In this document: piece after piece, positions 51,008 to 59,780 of the stretch
How positions within the stretch are numbered: the stretch's first letter is position 1
How the letters are laid out: each line of letters opens with the position of its first letter
NCBI RefSeq assembly: GCF_004364285.1
Contig: NZ_SOBE01000003.1
Span: 222,103 to 286,102, forward strand
DNA: 64,000 bases
Source: Frigoribacterium sp. PhB116
Lineage (GTDB): Bacteria; Actinomycetota; Actinomycetes; Actinomycetales; Microbacteriaceae
Direction: 5' to 3'
Made by a program: the position numbers and the translations under genes
The notes under the pieces: generated by a model
Told to the model about the DNA's origin: nothing
Databases searched by the model: none
What the model saw: only the letters and a program-made list of their open reading frames with translations

Positions 51008-51478
51008 CTAGACGGCCGCGGCCTGCGCGAGCTCGTGCAGGGTGGCGAGCACCTCGTCGGGCGTCTGCGCGGCACGGAGGCGGGCGAGGCCCTCGTCGTC
51101 GGCGAGCACGCCGGCGAGCGCCGACATGACCTCGATGTGGCCGTCGTGGTCGAGGGCGGCGAGGCCGATGACGAGGTCGACCGGGTCGTTCGTCTTGTGG
51201 CCGAAGGCGACGGGCTCGGCGAGGCCGACCCAGGAGAGGCCGGTGCGCGCGACGGCGGGCGACGGGCGGCTGTGGGCGAGCGCCAGGCCGGGGGCGATCA
51301 CGATGTAGGGGCCGAGCTCGTCGACCGCCGCGATCATCTCGTGCGTGTAGGCGTCGGTGGTGGCGCCCGAGGCGACGAGGCCGGCGCCGGCGAGGCGGAT
51401 CGCCTCGCGCCAGTCGGCGGCGTGCGCCGCGGTGGTCACGGCCTCGACGGAGAGTTCTTCGGCCAGGTCGACGGTCAT
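51008..51478 (-). CDS. ulaC: PTS ascorbate/fructose-type subunit IIA
   Basis: A 156-residue IIA protein of the mannitol/fructose/ascorbate class. H69 in GLALAHSRPS is the phosphorylated histidine; VGLAEPVAFGHKTNDPVDLV and LDHDGHIEVMSALA are further family blocks. It receives phosphate from HPr. First gene of the IIA-IIB-IIC operon, with the promoter and a possible operator just upstream. Confidence 0.88.
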   Translation of the reverse strand: MTVDLAEELSVEAVTTAAHAADWREAIRLAGAGLVASGATTDAYTHEMIAAVDELGPYIVIAPGLALAHSRPSPAVARTGLSWVGLAEPVAFGHKTNDPVDLVIGLAALDHDGHIEVMSALAGVLADDEGLARLRAAQTPDEVLATLHELAQAAAV

Positions 51479-51565
51479 GGGCGGGCTCCTTCGCTCGGCG
51501 CCGCGGGGGCGCGTGCCTGCTCACGCGAGCAGGGTCGCCCGACAGGTGTCGACGGGCGCGCCCCG

Positions 51566-51607
51566 ACTCTAGCTCGGATCGAGCCTTTTGACCACTCGTG
51601 TTCCAAA
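51566..51607 (-). promoter_or_regulatory. PTS operon promoter with overlapping palindrome
   Basis: On the minus strand TGGTCA (51594-51589) and TAGAGT (51571-51566) are 17 bp apart. An imperfect palindrome with arms TTTTGACCAC (51586-51595) and GTGTTCCAAA (51598-51607) covers the -35 element; a ROK repressor is a reasonable candidate to bind it. Confidence 0.5.
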
Positions 51608-51706
51608 GTCGACGCCGTCTCGACAGCGCGACGCCGAGGCCGGGGCCCCGGCAGGGCCGGATCCGCCGGGAGCGCGGGAGGCGGGGGCGGGACGAGGAGG
51701 CGCGGG

Positions 51707-52873
51707 CTACGCGCCCGGGGCGCGTCGGCTCGTCGCGGCGCTCACGCGGGCCACGTCGAAGAGCTCGTCCTGCGCCATAAGGGAGGCGCCGCGCACCCCG
51801 GCCTTGTCGCCCAGCCGGGCCCGCTCGACCACGAGGCCGCGGCGCGAGAAGTCGTGCGTGCCCGTGAGCAGCGCCGACCGGATGCCCGCGACGAGACGCT
51901 CGCCCGTCTCGGCGAGGTTGCCCCCGACGATCACGGCCTGAGGGTTGAGCAGCCCCACGACGTCGGCGAGCGCCTCGCCGATGCGGGTGCCCACGGCGTG
52001 CAGCTGCTCGAGCACGAGCGGGTCGTGGGCCCGCGCGGCGGCGACGATGTCGGCGCTGGTGGCCACGTCGTGCCCGGCGTCGCGGAGGGCGCTGCGGATG
52101 GTCGCGCCGCTCGCCTCGAGCTCGAGGCGGTGGAGCGGCTCGTGGGAGGCGCGCGGCGCGCTCAGCTGGCCCGCGCCTCCTCGGGCCCCTCGGTACACGT
52201 GCCCGTCGAGCACGAAGGCGCAGCCGACGCCCATGCCGACCTTGACGACGGTGAGGTGCGAGTACTCGGGCCAGCTGAGGCGGGACTCGCCCACGGCGAG
52301 GATGTTGACGTCGCGGTCGACGGCGAAGACGGCGTCGAAGCCGGCGAAGTAGTCGTCGACCCGCACCTCCTCCCAGCGGGGGTCGAGCTGCGGGCTGCCG
52401 AGCCGGCCGGTGACCGCGTCGACCGGCCCGGGCACGCCGACGCCGATCGCGCGCACCTCGGCGCGGCTGCGACCGAGGTCGGCGAGCAGGAAGTCGAAGA
52501 CCTGGATCGCCCAGCTGAAGATCTCGTCGGGGCCGTCGTGCAGGCCGATGTCGGCCTCGTCCTCGCTGAGCACGGTCGAGACGAGGTCGGTCACGCCGAC
52601 GCGGGTGTGCGAGCCGCCGATGTCGATCGCGAGGATGACGCCGGCGTCCGCGGCGACGGCGAACTCCTCGGGCGGACGGCCGCCGCTGCTGCTGAGCTGG
52701 CCGGCGCTGACGATGAAGCCCGCCTCGAGCAGGTCGTCGAGCCGGCGGGCGAGGGTGACCCGCGACCAGCCGAGCTGCTCTATCAGGTCACTGCGAGTCG
52801 TCGCCTCGCCGCGGCGGATCAGGTCGAGCACGATGCCGGAGCCGGTGGAGGGCGTCCTGGGGGTCATCACCAC
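51707..52873 (-). CDS. ROK family transcriptional repressor
   Basis: A 388-residue ROK protein. The N-terminal winged helix (TRSDLIEQLGWSRVTLARRLDDL) marks it as a regulator, and the sugar-kinase-like domain shows LAIDIGGSHTRVGV and a DRDVNILAVGE segment. The usual zinc motif CxCGxxGC is absent, so the zinc-binding part of the ROK fold is degenerate and kinase activity unlikely. A GTG behind GAGGAG is taken as start; an ATG two codons later is possible. It lies between the PTS operon and a divergent transketolase and probably controls both. Confidence 0.82.
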   Translation of the reverse strand: MVMTPRTPSTGSGIVLDLIRRGEATTRSDLIEQLGWSRVTLARRLDDLLEAGFIVSAGQLSSSGGRPPEEFAVAADAGVILAIDIGGSHTRVGVTDLVSTVLSEDEADIGLHDGPDEIFSWAIQVFDFLLADLGRSRAEVRAIGVGVPGPVDAVTGRLGSPQLDPRWEEVRVDDYFAGFDAVFAVDRDVNILAVGESRLSWPEYSHLTVVKVGMGVGCAFVLDGHVYRGARGGAGQLSAPRASHEPLHRLELEASGATIRSALRDAGHDVATSADIVAAARAHDPLVLEQLHAVGTRIGEALADVVGLLNPQAVIVGGNLAETGERLVAGIRSALLTGTHDFSRRGLVVERARLGDKAGVRGASLMAQDELFDVARVSAATSRRAPGA

Positions 52874-52923
52874 GCTGCGCTCCTCTGCGATCGGTGGGCG
52901 TCGACTCGTCGGGCCGAGCTCGG

Positions 52924-52952
52924 TTGACTTCAGTCTAGGTGTAGACGAAAGT
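52924..52952 (+). promoter_or_regulatory. Transketolase promoter with ROK operator
   Basis: TTGACT (52924-52929) is followed after 17 bp by GAAAGT, a weak -10 element. Between them GTCTA-N4-TAGAC (52933-52946) forms a palindrome well placed for repression by the ROK protein encoded divergently. Confidence 0.6.
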
Positions 52953-52958
52953 GGGGCC

Positions 52959-55124
52959 ATGGCCGACGACGTCCCCTCGACTCCCCCGACAGACACTAGC
53001 CGTGAGGCCGCGACCGACGGCGCCGCTGCCTCCGCCGCACCCGCCGCCTCGCGCGGCGACGCGGCCGCCGAGGCCGACGCCCTCGAGGCCCGTGCCGTCG
53101 CCGCCGCGATCATGATCCCCGCCCAGGTGGTCCAGGCGAAGGGCCACGGCCACGCCGGCACCGCGATGGCGCTGGCTCCCCTCGCGCACACGCTGTTCCA
53201 GCACGTGCTCCGCCACGACCCCGCCGACCCCGAGTGGACCGGGCGCGACCGCCTCGTGCTCTCGGCCGGCCACGCCAGCCTGCTGCTCTACGTGCAGCTC
53301 GCGCTGACCGGCTACGGCCTGGGCCTCGACGAGCTCGCCCTCAGCCGCACCCTCGGGTCGCGCACCCCCGGCCACCCCGAGCTGCACCACACGCCCGGCG
53401 TCGAGATGAGCACCGGGCCCCTGGGCCAGGGGGTCGCCTCCGCCGTGGGCCTCGCACTCGCCGCACGCCGCGACGAGGCGCTGCACGGTGCGGGCACGGG
53501 ACTCTTCCGCAGCACGACCTGGGTGATCGCGGGCGACGGCTGCCTGCAGGAGGGGGTCTCGGGCGAGGCGTCGAGCCTCGCCGGCACCCTCGGCCTCGAC
53601 GAGCTCGTGCTGATCTGGGACGACAACAGGATCACGATCGACGGCAGCACCGACATCACCTTCGGCGAGGACGTCCGGGCCCGCTACCGCGCCTACGGCT
53701 GGCGGGTGCTCGAGGTCGACGACGCCGCCGACCTCGACGCGCTGCGCTCGACCCTCGAGCAGGCGCGCGAGCGCGAGGGCGGCGCCGGCCGCCCGACGCT
53801 CGTCGCCGTCCGCTCCGTGATCGGCGCCCCCTCCGCCCTGCGCGGCGGCACCTCCGCGGCGCACGCGGGCGGGTTCGGCGACGACGAGGTGGCGGCGGTG
53901 GCGACCTCCCTCGGGTTCGCGGCGGGCGCCTCCTTGGCTGACTTGCTGCCGGACGACGTGCGCGACTGGGCGCTGGGCGCCCGCGACCGCGGAGCCCGGC
54001 TGCACGCCGAGTGGGACGAGCGCGAGGCCGCCTGGCGCCGCGAGCACCCGGCGGCGGCCGACCGGCGCGACGCGGTCGCCGCGGGCGCGGACGAGGAGGC
54101 GGTGGCCGCGGCCCTCGCGACCGTCGCGGTCGACGACGGCGCCGCCACGCGCACCACCTCGGGCGCCGTGCTCAGCGCGGTGCACGAGGCCGCCCGGCTC
54201 TGGGGCGGCTCGGCCGACCTCTCGTCGTCGACGAACGTCGCGATCCCGGGCGAGGCCGTCGGCGCCGACCGGCCCGGCGGGGACTTCGTGCACTTCGGGA
54301 TCCGCGAGCACGCGATGACGGCGATCCTGTCGGGAGTCGCGCTGCACGGGCTGTGGCGGCCCTACGGCTCGACCTACCTCGCGTTCAGCGACTACGCGCG
54401 GCCGAGCATCCGCCTCGCGGCGCTGATGCAGCTGCCGGCGCTGTACGTGTACACGCACGACTCGGTCGCCGTCGGCGAGGACGGGCCGACGCACCAGCCG
54501 GTCGAGCAGGTCGCGTCGCTGCGGACCGTGCCGGGGCTGGACGTCGTGCGTCCCGCAGACGCGCGGGAGGTCGTGGCGGCGTGGGGGCGCCTCCTCGGCT
54601 CGGGATCGAGTTCGGGGTCGAGCTCGGGCGGCCGGCCCGCCGGCTCGGAGCGGACGGTCGCGCCGACCGCGCTCGTCCTCTCGCGCCAGGCCCTTCCCGA
54701 CCTCGAGGGAGGCGACGCCACGGAGCAGGGAACGCCCCGAGGCGGTTACGTCCTCTGGCAGCAGGGAGGCGGTGGCGACCTGGCCCTGATCGCCACCGGC
54801 AGCGAGGTGCAGGTCGCGCTCCGCACCGCGCGGCTGCTCGCCGACGAGGGCGTCGACGTGCGCGTCGTGTCGCTGCCGTGCCTCGAGTGGTTCGAGCAGG
54901 AGTCCCGGGCCTACCGGGACGAGGTGCTGCCGCCGTCGCTGCGGGCCCGGGTCACGGTGGAGGCCGGCTCGCGGCAGCCGTGGGGCCGCTACGCGGGGCT
55001 CGACGGCATCAGCGTCGGCATCGACGAGTTCGGCGAGTCGGGCTCGGGCCCGGAGCTGCTGCGCCTCCGCGGTGTCGACGACGCCGCGGTGCTCGCCGCC
55101 GCCCGCGAGGTCCTCGCCCGCTAG
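52959..55124 (+). CDS. Transketolase (single-chain)
   Basis: A 721-residue transketolase with all three domains. The TPP site shows GDGCLQEGVSGEASSLAG and WDDNRITIDG, the catalytic/activating glutamate region FGIREHAMTAI, and the C-terminal domain ATGSEVQVAL with EWFEQESRAYRDEVLPP. The N-terminal 45 residues are an Ala/Asp-rich extension. A Gly/Ser run (GSGSSSGSSSGG) interrupts the middle domain. It transfers two-carbon units between sugar phosphates. Being paired with a PTS and ROK repressor, not with transaldolase, it is likely a catabolic copy for the imported sugar. ROK-controlled promoter upstream. Confidence 0.9.
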   Translation: MADDVPSTPPTDTSREAATDGAAASAAPAASRGDAAAEADALEARAVAAAIMIPAQVVQAKGHGHAGTAMALAPLAHTLFQHVLRHDPADPEWTGRDRLVLSAGHASLLLYVQLALTGYGLGLDELALSRTLGSRTPGHPELHHTPGVEMSTGPLGQGVASAVGLALAARRDEALHGAGTGLFRSTTWVIAGDGCLQEGVSGEASSLAGTLGLDELVLIWDDNRITIDGSTDITFGEDVRARYRAYGWRVLEVDDAADLDALRSTLEQAREREGGAGRPTLVAVRSVIGAPSALRGGTSAAHAGGFGDDEVAAVATSLGFAAGASLADLLPDDVRDWALGARDRGARLHAEWDEREAAWRREHPAAADRRDAVAAGADEEAVAAALATVAVDDGAATRTTSGAVLSAVHEAARLWGGSADLSSSTNVAIPGEAVGADRPGGDFVHFGIREHAMTAILSGVALHGLWRPYGSTYLAFSDYARPSIRLAALMQLPALYVYTHDSVAVGEDGPTHQPVEQVASLRTVPGLDVVRPADAREVVAAWGRLLGSGSSSGSSSGGRPAGSERTVAPTALVLSRQALPDLEGGDATEQGTPRGGYVLWQQGGGGDLALIATGSEVQVALRTARLLADEGVDVRVVSLPCLEWFEQESRAYRDEVLPPSLRARVTVEAGSRQPWGRYAGLDGISVGIDEFGESGSGPELLRLRGVDDAAVLAAAREVLAR

Positions 55125-55145
55125 CCGCGCGTCCTCGCCCCTCCC

Positions 55146-55231
55146 CCGCACATGCCGACCGTGACGCCCGGACACGCCCGGGATGCACCTCAGCACGCGG
55201 CGTGTCGGCGCAGCATGGTCGGCATCTGCGG
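55146..55231. repeat. 85-bp palindromic element, copy 3 (86 bp)
   Basis: Arms CCGCACATGCCGACCGT (55146-55162) and ATGGTCGGCATCTGCGG (55215-55231). The interior also pairs (CGGACACGCC with GGCGTGTCGG). Downstream of the transketolase in a 377-bp gap that otherwise holds the iron box and the leader of the iron importer. Confidence 0.8.
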
Positions 55232-55265
55232 ACGTGGACGGGTTGCCGACACCCGTCGCCCCGGA

Positions 55266-55284
55266 TAAGGTAAGGCACACCTAA
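55266..55284. promoter_or_regulatory. DtxR/IdeR iron box
   Basis: TAAGGTAAGGCACACCTAA matches the classical actinobacterial iron box TTAGGTTAGGCTAACCTAA at 15 of 19 positions. It stands about 220 bp before the iron importer operon. Confidence 0.8.
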
Positions 55285-55501
55285 CACGGCGATCACCCGT
55301 GAGAGCCCCCGCGCCGGACAGCACCGGCGAGAGGGGCTGTCCGTCGACGCGGCACGCACCCGGCGTGCCCTCCCGGCACCGGGCGATCCGTCGTGCCCCC
55401 GGCACGTCCGCCACGCCTCCCGCAGCCGTGGCACTCGCCGCGGCAGGTCCGCACCGCCTCGACCGCACCTCCTCCCCTCGCCCCACCTCCGGAAGGCCCC
55501 C

Positions 55502-56536
55502 ATGTCCCGCACCTCGCGCCTCCTCGCCCTGAGCGCCGCCTCCGTCCTCGCCCTCGGCCTGACCGCCTGCTCGACCGGAGCCGGCTCCGGCACCGACGGC
55601 GGCAGCACCGACGGCGCGGCCGGCGACTTCACGCCAGTCACGATCGAGCACGCGCTCGGCACGACGACGATCGACGAGAAGCCCGAGCGGGTCGCCACGG
55701 TGAACTGGGCCAACCAGGAGGTGCCCCTCGCGCTGGGCGTCGTCCCGGTCGGCATGGCGCGTGCGGACTTCGGCGACGACGACGGAGACGGCATCCTGCC
55801 GTGGGTCAGCGAGAAGCTCGACGAGCTCGGCGGCGAGGCCCCCGTGCTGTTCGACGAGACCGACGGCGTCGACTTCGAGGCCGTGGCCGACACCGAGCCC
55901 GACGTGATCCTGGCCGCGTACTCCGGCCTGACGCAGGAGGACTACGACACGCTCAGCGAGATCGCGCCCGTCGTCGCCTACCCCGAGACCGCGTGGGGCA
56001 CCTCCTGGCGCGACATGATCGCGTTCAACAGCCAGGGCATGGGCATGGCCGCCGAGGGCGAGCAGCTCGTCGCCGACCTCGAGGGCGAGATCGCCGAGGT
56101 CGCCGACGCGCACCCCGAGCTGACCGACTCCACCGCGATGTTCCTCACGCACGTCGACACGACCGACCTCAGCGAGGTCAGCTTCTACACGACGCACGAC
56201 ACCCGCGTGCAGTTCTTCGACGACCTCGGGCTGGAGCAGCCCGCGAGCATCCGGGAGGCGTCCGACTCGACCGACCTGTTCTCGCTCACCCAGAGCGCCG
56301 AGACGGCCGACACGTTCGACGACGTCGACGTGATCGTCACGTACGGCGACGACGAGCTCGTCCAGACCCTCGAGGGCGACCCCGTCCTGTCGCAGATGCC
56401 GGCCGTCGCGAACGAGGCGATCGTCGCGCTGCCGAGCACCGGCCCGCTGGGCACGGCCGCGAACCCGACGCCCTTGTCGATCTCGTGGATCCTCGCCGAG
56501 TACGCCGACCTCCTCGCCGAGGCGTCGCAGAAGTAG
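55502..56536 (+). CDS. Iron-siderophore ABC transporter substrate-binding lipoprotein
   Basis: A 344-residue FecB/FhuD-type binding protein. LALGLTAC gives the lipidated C23. The fold shows the two lobes joined by a helix, with DEKPERVATVNWANQEVPLALG, DVILAAYSGLTQEDYDTLSEI and, near the end, PTPLSISWILAEYADLLAEA. It binds a ferric siderophore outside the membrane and passes it to the permeases. The GGAAGG ribosome site is good. First gene of a four-gene operon under the iron box. Confidence 0.9.
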   Translation: MSRTSRLLALSAASVLALGLTACSTGAGSGTDGGSTDGAAGDFTPVTIEHALGTTTIDEKPERVATVNWANQEVPLALGVVPVGMARADFGDDDGDGILPWVSEKLDELGGEAPVLFDETDGVDFEAVADTEPDVILAAYSGLTQEDYDTLSEIAPVVAYPETAWGTSWRDMIAFNSQGMGMAAEGEQLVADLEGEIAEVADAHPELTDSTAMFLTHVDTTDLSEVSFYTTHDTRVQFFDDLGLEQPASIREASDSTDLFSLTQSAETADTFDDVDVIVTYGDDELVQTLEGDPVLSQMPAVANEAIVALPSTGPLGTAANPTPLSISWILAEYADLLAEASQK

Positions 56537-56572
56537 CCCCCGGCCGAGCCGTCGAGAGCAGTCAGCAGCAGC

Positions 56573-57619
56573 GTGACCGTCACCACCACCTCCGGGGCCG
56601 CCTCGGACGTCGCCGCCGTGCGTCGTCCGAGGCGTCTCCGTGCCGTCTGGCTGCTCGCGCTGCTGGGCGTGCTCGTCGTGGTGATGGTGCTGTCGCTGAC
56701 GATCGGCTCGAGGTCGGTGTCGATCGACGACGTGCTCGCCGCGCTGGGAGGCGCGACCGACGGCTTCGACCGCGCCTCCGCCGCGAAGCGGATCCCCCGC
56801 ACCCTGCTCGCCGTCGCGGCGGGGGCGGCCCTCGCCGTCGCCGGGGCCGTGATGCAGGGGGTGACGCGCAACCCGCTGGCCGACCCGGGGATCCTCGGGG
56901 TCACGACCGGCGCCTCCCTCGCGGTCGTCACCGGCCTCGCGTTCTTCGGCCTGAGCGCCGCGACGAGCATCGTCTGGGTCGCGATCGTCGGCGCCGCCGC
57001 GACGGCCCTGTTCGTGTACACGGTCGGATCCCTGGGACGAGGAGGCGCCACCCCCCTCAAGCTGGCCCTGGCCGGGGCCGCGACCTCGGCCGCGCTCGCC
57101 TCGTTCATCACCGCCGTCGCGCTGCCCCGCGGCGACATCTCGGCGAACATCCGCTCGTGGCAGATCGGCGGCGTGGGCGGCGGCACGTTCTCGAGCCTCG
57201 GCCAGGTGCTGCCGTTCCTCGCCGTCGGGCTCGTCGTCTGCCTGCTCTCGGCCAAGGCGCTGAACTCTCTGGCACTCGGCGACGAGCTCGCGGCCGGCCT
57301 CGGCGAGCGCGTCGCGGTCGTCCGCGGGCTGTCGGCCCTCGGCGCCGTCGTGCTCTGCGGGGCGGCGACCGCCGTCACGGGCCCGATCGGCTTCGTCGGC
57401 CTCGTCGTGCCGCACGCCTGCCGACTGCTGACCGGCGTCGACCACCGCTGGCTGCTGCCGTTCTCGGCGGTCGGGGGCGCGGTGCTGCTCACCGCCGCCG
57501 ACGTCGTGGGGCGGGTCGTCGCCCGGCCCGCCGAGATCGACGTGGGGATCGTCACGGCGCTGATCGGCGCCCCCTTCTTCATCTGGATCGTCCGCCGCGC
57601 GAAGCTGAGGGCGCTGTGA
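56573..57619 (+). CDS. FecCD family iron-siderophore ABC permease
   Basis: A 348-residue FecCD permease with about ten helices. RIPRTLLAVAAGAALAVAGAVMQGVTRNPLADPGILG is the family block (here only its parts: PRTLLAVAAG, MQGVTRNPLADPGILG), and the coupling helix GLGERVAVVRG faces the ATPase. GTG start. Its stop overlaps the next permease gene start by 4 nt. The two permeases form a heterodimer in the siderophore importer. Confidence 0.92.
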   Translation: MTVTTTSGAASDVAAVRRPRRLRAVWLLALLGVLVVVMVLSLTIGSRSVSIDDVLAALGGATDGFDRASAAKRIPRTLLAVAAGAALAVAGAVMQGVTRNPLADPGILGVTTGASLAVVTGLAFFGLSAATSIVWVAIVGAAATALFVYTVGSLGRGGATPLKLALAGAATSAALASFITAVALPRGDISANIRSWQIGGVGGGTFSSLGQVLPFLAVGLVVCLLSAKALNSLALGDELAAGLGERVAVVRGLSALGAVVLCGAATAVTGPIGFVGLVVPHACRLLTGVDHRWLLPFSAVGGAVLLTAADVVGRVVARPAEIDVGIVTALIGAPFFIWIVRRAKLRAL

Positions 57620-58710
57620 GCGGCGCCGACCTGCGCTCCGCGAGGGGCGCCTCCTCGACGGCTGCCGGTGCCGAGCGCATCGCGAGCGTCGCCTCCGACG
57701 TCGCCCGCGGCCGCGCCCGCCGGGGCCGCCGCCGTCGGGCCGTGATCGGCCTGCTGGCCGCCGCCGTGCTGGTCGTCTTCGTGCTCACCCTCATGGTCGG
57801 GCGCACCTTCTACGGGCCGGGCGAGGTGCTCGGCGTGGTCCTCGGGCAGGACGTGCCCGGCGCCTCCTTCACCGTCGGCCGCCTGCGACTGCCGCGTGCC
57901 GTGCTCGCGATCGCCGCCGGCCTCTGCTTCGGCCTGGGCGGCGTGACGTTCCAGACGATGCTGCGCAACCCGCTCGCGAGCCCGGACATCATCGGCATCA
58001 GCTCGGGCGCCAGCGCCGCCGCCGCGTTCGCCATCGTGACCCTGTCGCTCGACGACGCGCAGGTCTCTGCCTTCGCCATCGCCGCGGGGCTCGCCGTCGC
58101 GGTGCTCGTCTGGCTGCTGTCGAAGAAGGGCGGCGTCGCGGGCACGCGGCTCGTGCTCGTCGGGATCGGCGTCGCGGCGATGCTCGACAGCCTGACGGCG
58201 TACGTGCTGTCGGGCGCGGCGCAGTGGGACCTGCAGGAGGCGCTGCGCTGGTTGACGGGGAGCCTCAACGGCACGAGCTGGCCGCAGGTCGTCCCGGTGC
58301 TGGTCGCGCTCGTCGTGCTGACGCCCGTGCTGCTCTCGCGGTCGCGCGACCTCTCGGTCACGCAGCTCGGCGACGACACGGCCTCGGCCCTCGGGGTGCG
58401 GGTCGACCGCACGCGGCTGGTGGTCATCCTCGCGGCCGTGGGCCTCATCTCGTTCGCGACCGCGGCCTGCGGGCCGATCGCGTTCGTGGCCTTCCTGTCC
58501 GGCCCGATCGCAGCACGCATCATCGGTCCGCACGGCTCGCTGCTCGTGCCCTCGGCGCTCGTCGGGGCGCTGCTCGTGCTCGTCGCCGACGTCGTGGGGC
58601 AGTTCGCGCTCGGCACCCGGTTCCCCGTCGGGGTCGTCACCGGGGTGCTCGGCGCCCCGTACCTGATCTACCTCATCGTCCGCACCAACCGTGCCGGAGG
58701 CTCGTTGTGA
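57616..58710 (+). CDS. FecCD family iron-siderophore ABC permease
   Basis: A 364-residue FecCD permease, partner of the preceding one. Family blocks are LRLPRAVLAIAAGLCFGLGG, MLRNPLASPDIIGISSG and the coupling helix SALGVRVDRTR. A basic N-terminal stretch of about 40 residues (RGRARRGRRRR) precedes the first helix. GTG start overlapping the previous stop, and its stop overlaps the ATPase start, so the three are translationally coupled. Confidence 0.92.
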   Translation: MSGADLRSARGASSTAAGAERIASVASDVARGRARRGRRRRAVIGLLAAAVLVVFVLTLMVGRTFYGPGEVLGVVLGQDVPGASFTVGRLRLPRAVLAIAAGLCFGLGGVTFQTMLRNPLASPDIIGISSGASAAAAFAIVTLSLDDAQVSAFAIAAGLAVAVLVWLLSKKGGVAGTRLVLVGIGVAAMLDSLTAYVLSGAAQWDLQEALRWLTGSLNGTSWPQVVPVLVALVVLTPVLLSRSRDLSVTQLGDDTASALGVRVDRTRLVVILAAVGLISFATAACGPIAFVAFLSGPIAARIIGPHGSLLVPSALVGALLVLVADVVGQFALGTRFPVGVVTGVLGAPYLIYLIVRTNRAGGSL

Positions 58711-59552
58711 CCACCGACCACTCGCTCGTCGCCCGACGACTCACCCTCGGCTACGGCGACCGCGTCGTCGTCGACGACCTCGACCTCGCCGTGCCGCCCG
58801 GCCGCATCACCGCGATCGTGGGGGCGAACGCGTGCGGCAAGTCGACGCTGCTGCGCTCGATGTCGCGCCTTCTCCGGCCGCGTGCCGGGCAGGTCGTACT
58901 CGACGGCGCCGAAGTGCACCGGACGCCCGCGCGGCAGCTGGCCCGCACCCTCGGCCTGCTCCCCCAGTCGCCCGTCGCGCCCGAGGGCATCACGGTCGCC
59001 GACCTCGTCGGCCGGGGGCGGCACCCGCACCAGGGCCTGCTCTCGCGCTGGAGCTCCGCCGACGACCTCGCCGTCGCGGAGGCGCTCGAGGCGACCGAGA
59101 CCACCGGCCTCGCCGACCGCTCGGTCGACGAGCTGTCGGGCGGGCAGCGACAGCGGGTGTGGATCGCCATGGCGCTGGCGCAGCAGACCGACGTCCTGCT
59201 GCTCGACGAGCCGACGACCTTCCTCGACGTGAGCCACCAGGTGGAGGTGCTCGACCTGCTCACCGACCTCAACCGCAGCCGCGGCACCACGGTCGTGATG
59301 GTGCTGCACGACCTCAACCTGGCCGCGCGCTACGCCGACCACCTCGTCGCCCTGGCCGACGGGCGGGTGCACGCCGCGGGCACGCCGCACGAGGTGCTCA
59401 CCGAGGACTGCGTCCGCGCCGTCTTCGGCCTCGACAGCCGGGTCGTCGACGACCCGACGACGGGCGCGCCGATGATGCTGCCGCTCGGCCGGCACCACGT
59501 CGTGGGCGAGGGGCCCGTGCGCCGCGAGTCCTCGTCCGAGTCGACGCCGTAG
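58707..59552 (+). CDS. Iron-siderophore ABC transporter ATP-binding protein
   Basis: A 281-residue FepC-type ATPase: Walker A GANACGKSTLLR, Q-loop LLPQSP, signature ELSGGQRQRVWIAMAL and Walker B VLLLDEPTTFLDVSHQ, then H-loop VLHDLN. The DEPTTFLD form is typical of iron/cobalamin importers. It powers uptake through the FecCD pair. The last 30 residues are Glu/Ser-rich and poorly conserved. The gene is followed by GGAGGCGCG and the fourth 85-bp element. Confidence 0.94.
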   Translation: MTTDHSLVARRLTLGYGDRVVVDDLDLAVPPGRITAIVGANACGKSTLLRSMSRLLRPRAGQVVLDGAEVHRTPARQLARTLGLLPQSPVAPEGITVADLVGRGRHPHQGLLSRWSSADDLAVAEALEATETTGLADRSVDELSGGQRQRVWIAMALAQQTDVLLLDEPTTFLDVSHQVEVLDLLTDLNRSRGTTVVMVLHDLNLAARYADHLVALADGRVHAAGTPHEVLTEDCVRAVFGLDSRVVDDPTTGAPMMLPLGRHHVVGEGPVRRESSSESTP

Positions 59553-59568
59553 GAGGCGCGGGCGCGTC

Positions 59569-59653
59569 CCGCGGATGCCGACGGTCGGGCGAGAACGTGG
59601 GCTGCAACACCGGGAGATCCAGTTCTCGCGAACGGCGTTGTCGGCATCTGCGG
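59569..59653. repeat. 85-bp palindromic element, copy 4
   Basis: Arms CCGCGGATGCCGACGGT (59569-59585) and GTTGTCGGCATCTGCGG (59637-59653). The outer 14 bases are conserved. Internally GCGAGAAC pairs with GTTCTCGC. It lies between the iron importer and a convergent surface protein gene. Confidence 0.8.
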
Positions 59654-59706
59654 ACCACACCGTGTTGCATCGACGTGTCTCGCCTGCTGGCGGCGGCGCG
59701 AACGAC

Positions 59707-59744
59707 GGAGGGCCGCCCGACGAACTCTCGTCGGACGGCCCTCC
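59707..59744. terminator. Bidirectional terminator, 17-bp stem
   Basis: GGAGGGCCGCCCGACGA pairs with TCGTCGGACGGCCCTCC with one mismatch around an ACTC loop, between the convergent iron ATPase and surface protein genes. A tandem GGTGCAGGT repeat follows at 59750-59775. Confidence 0.8.
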
Positions 59745-59780
59745 GGGGCGGTGCAGGTGGTGCAGGTGGTGCGGTGCTGA

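Noticed and set aside
51707..52873. ROK protein as a sugar kinase
   Set aside because: It has an N-terminal winged helix and lacks the CxCGxxGC zinc motif, so it is called a repressor.
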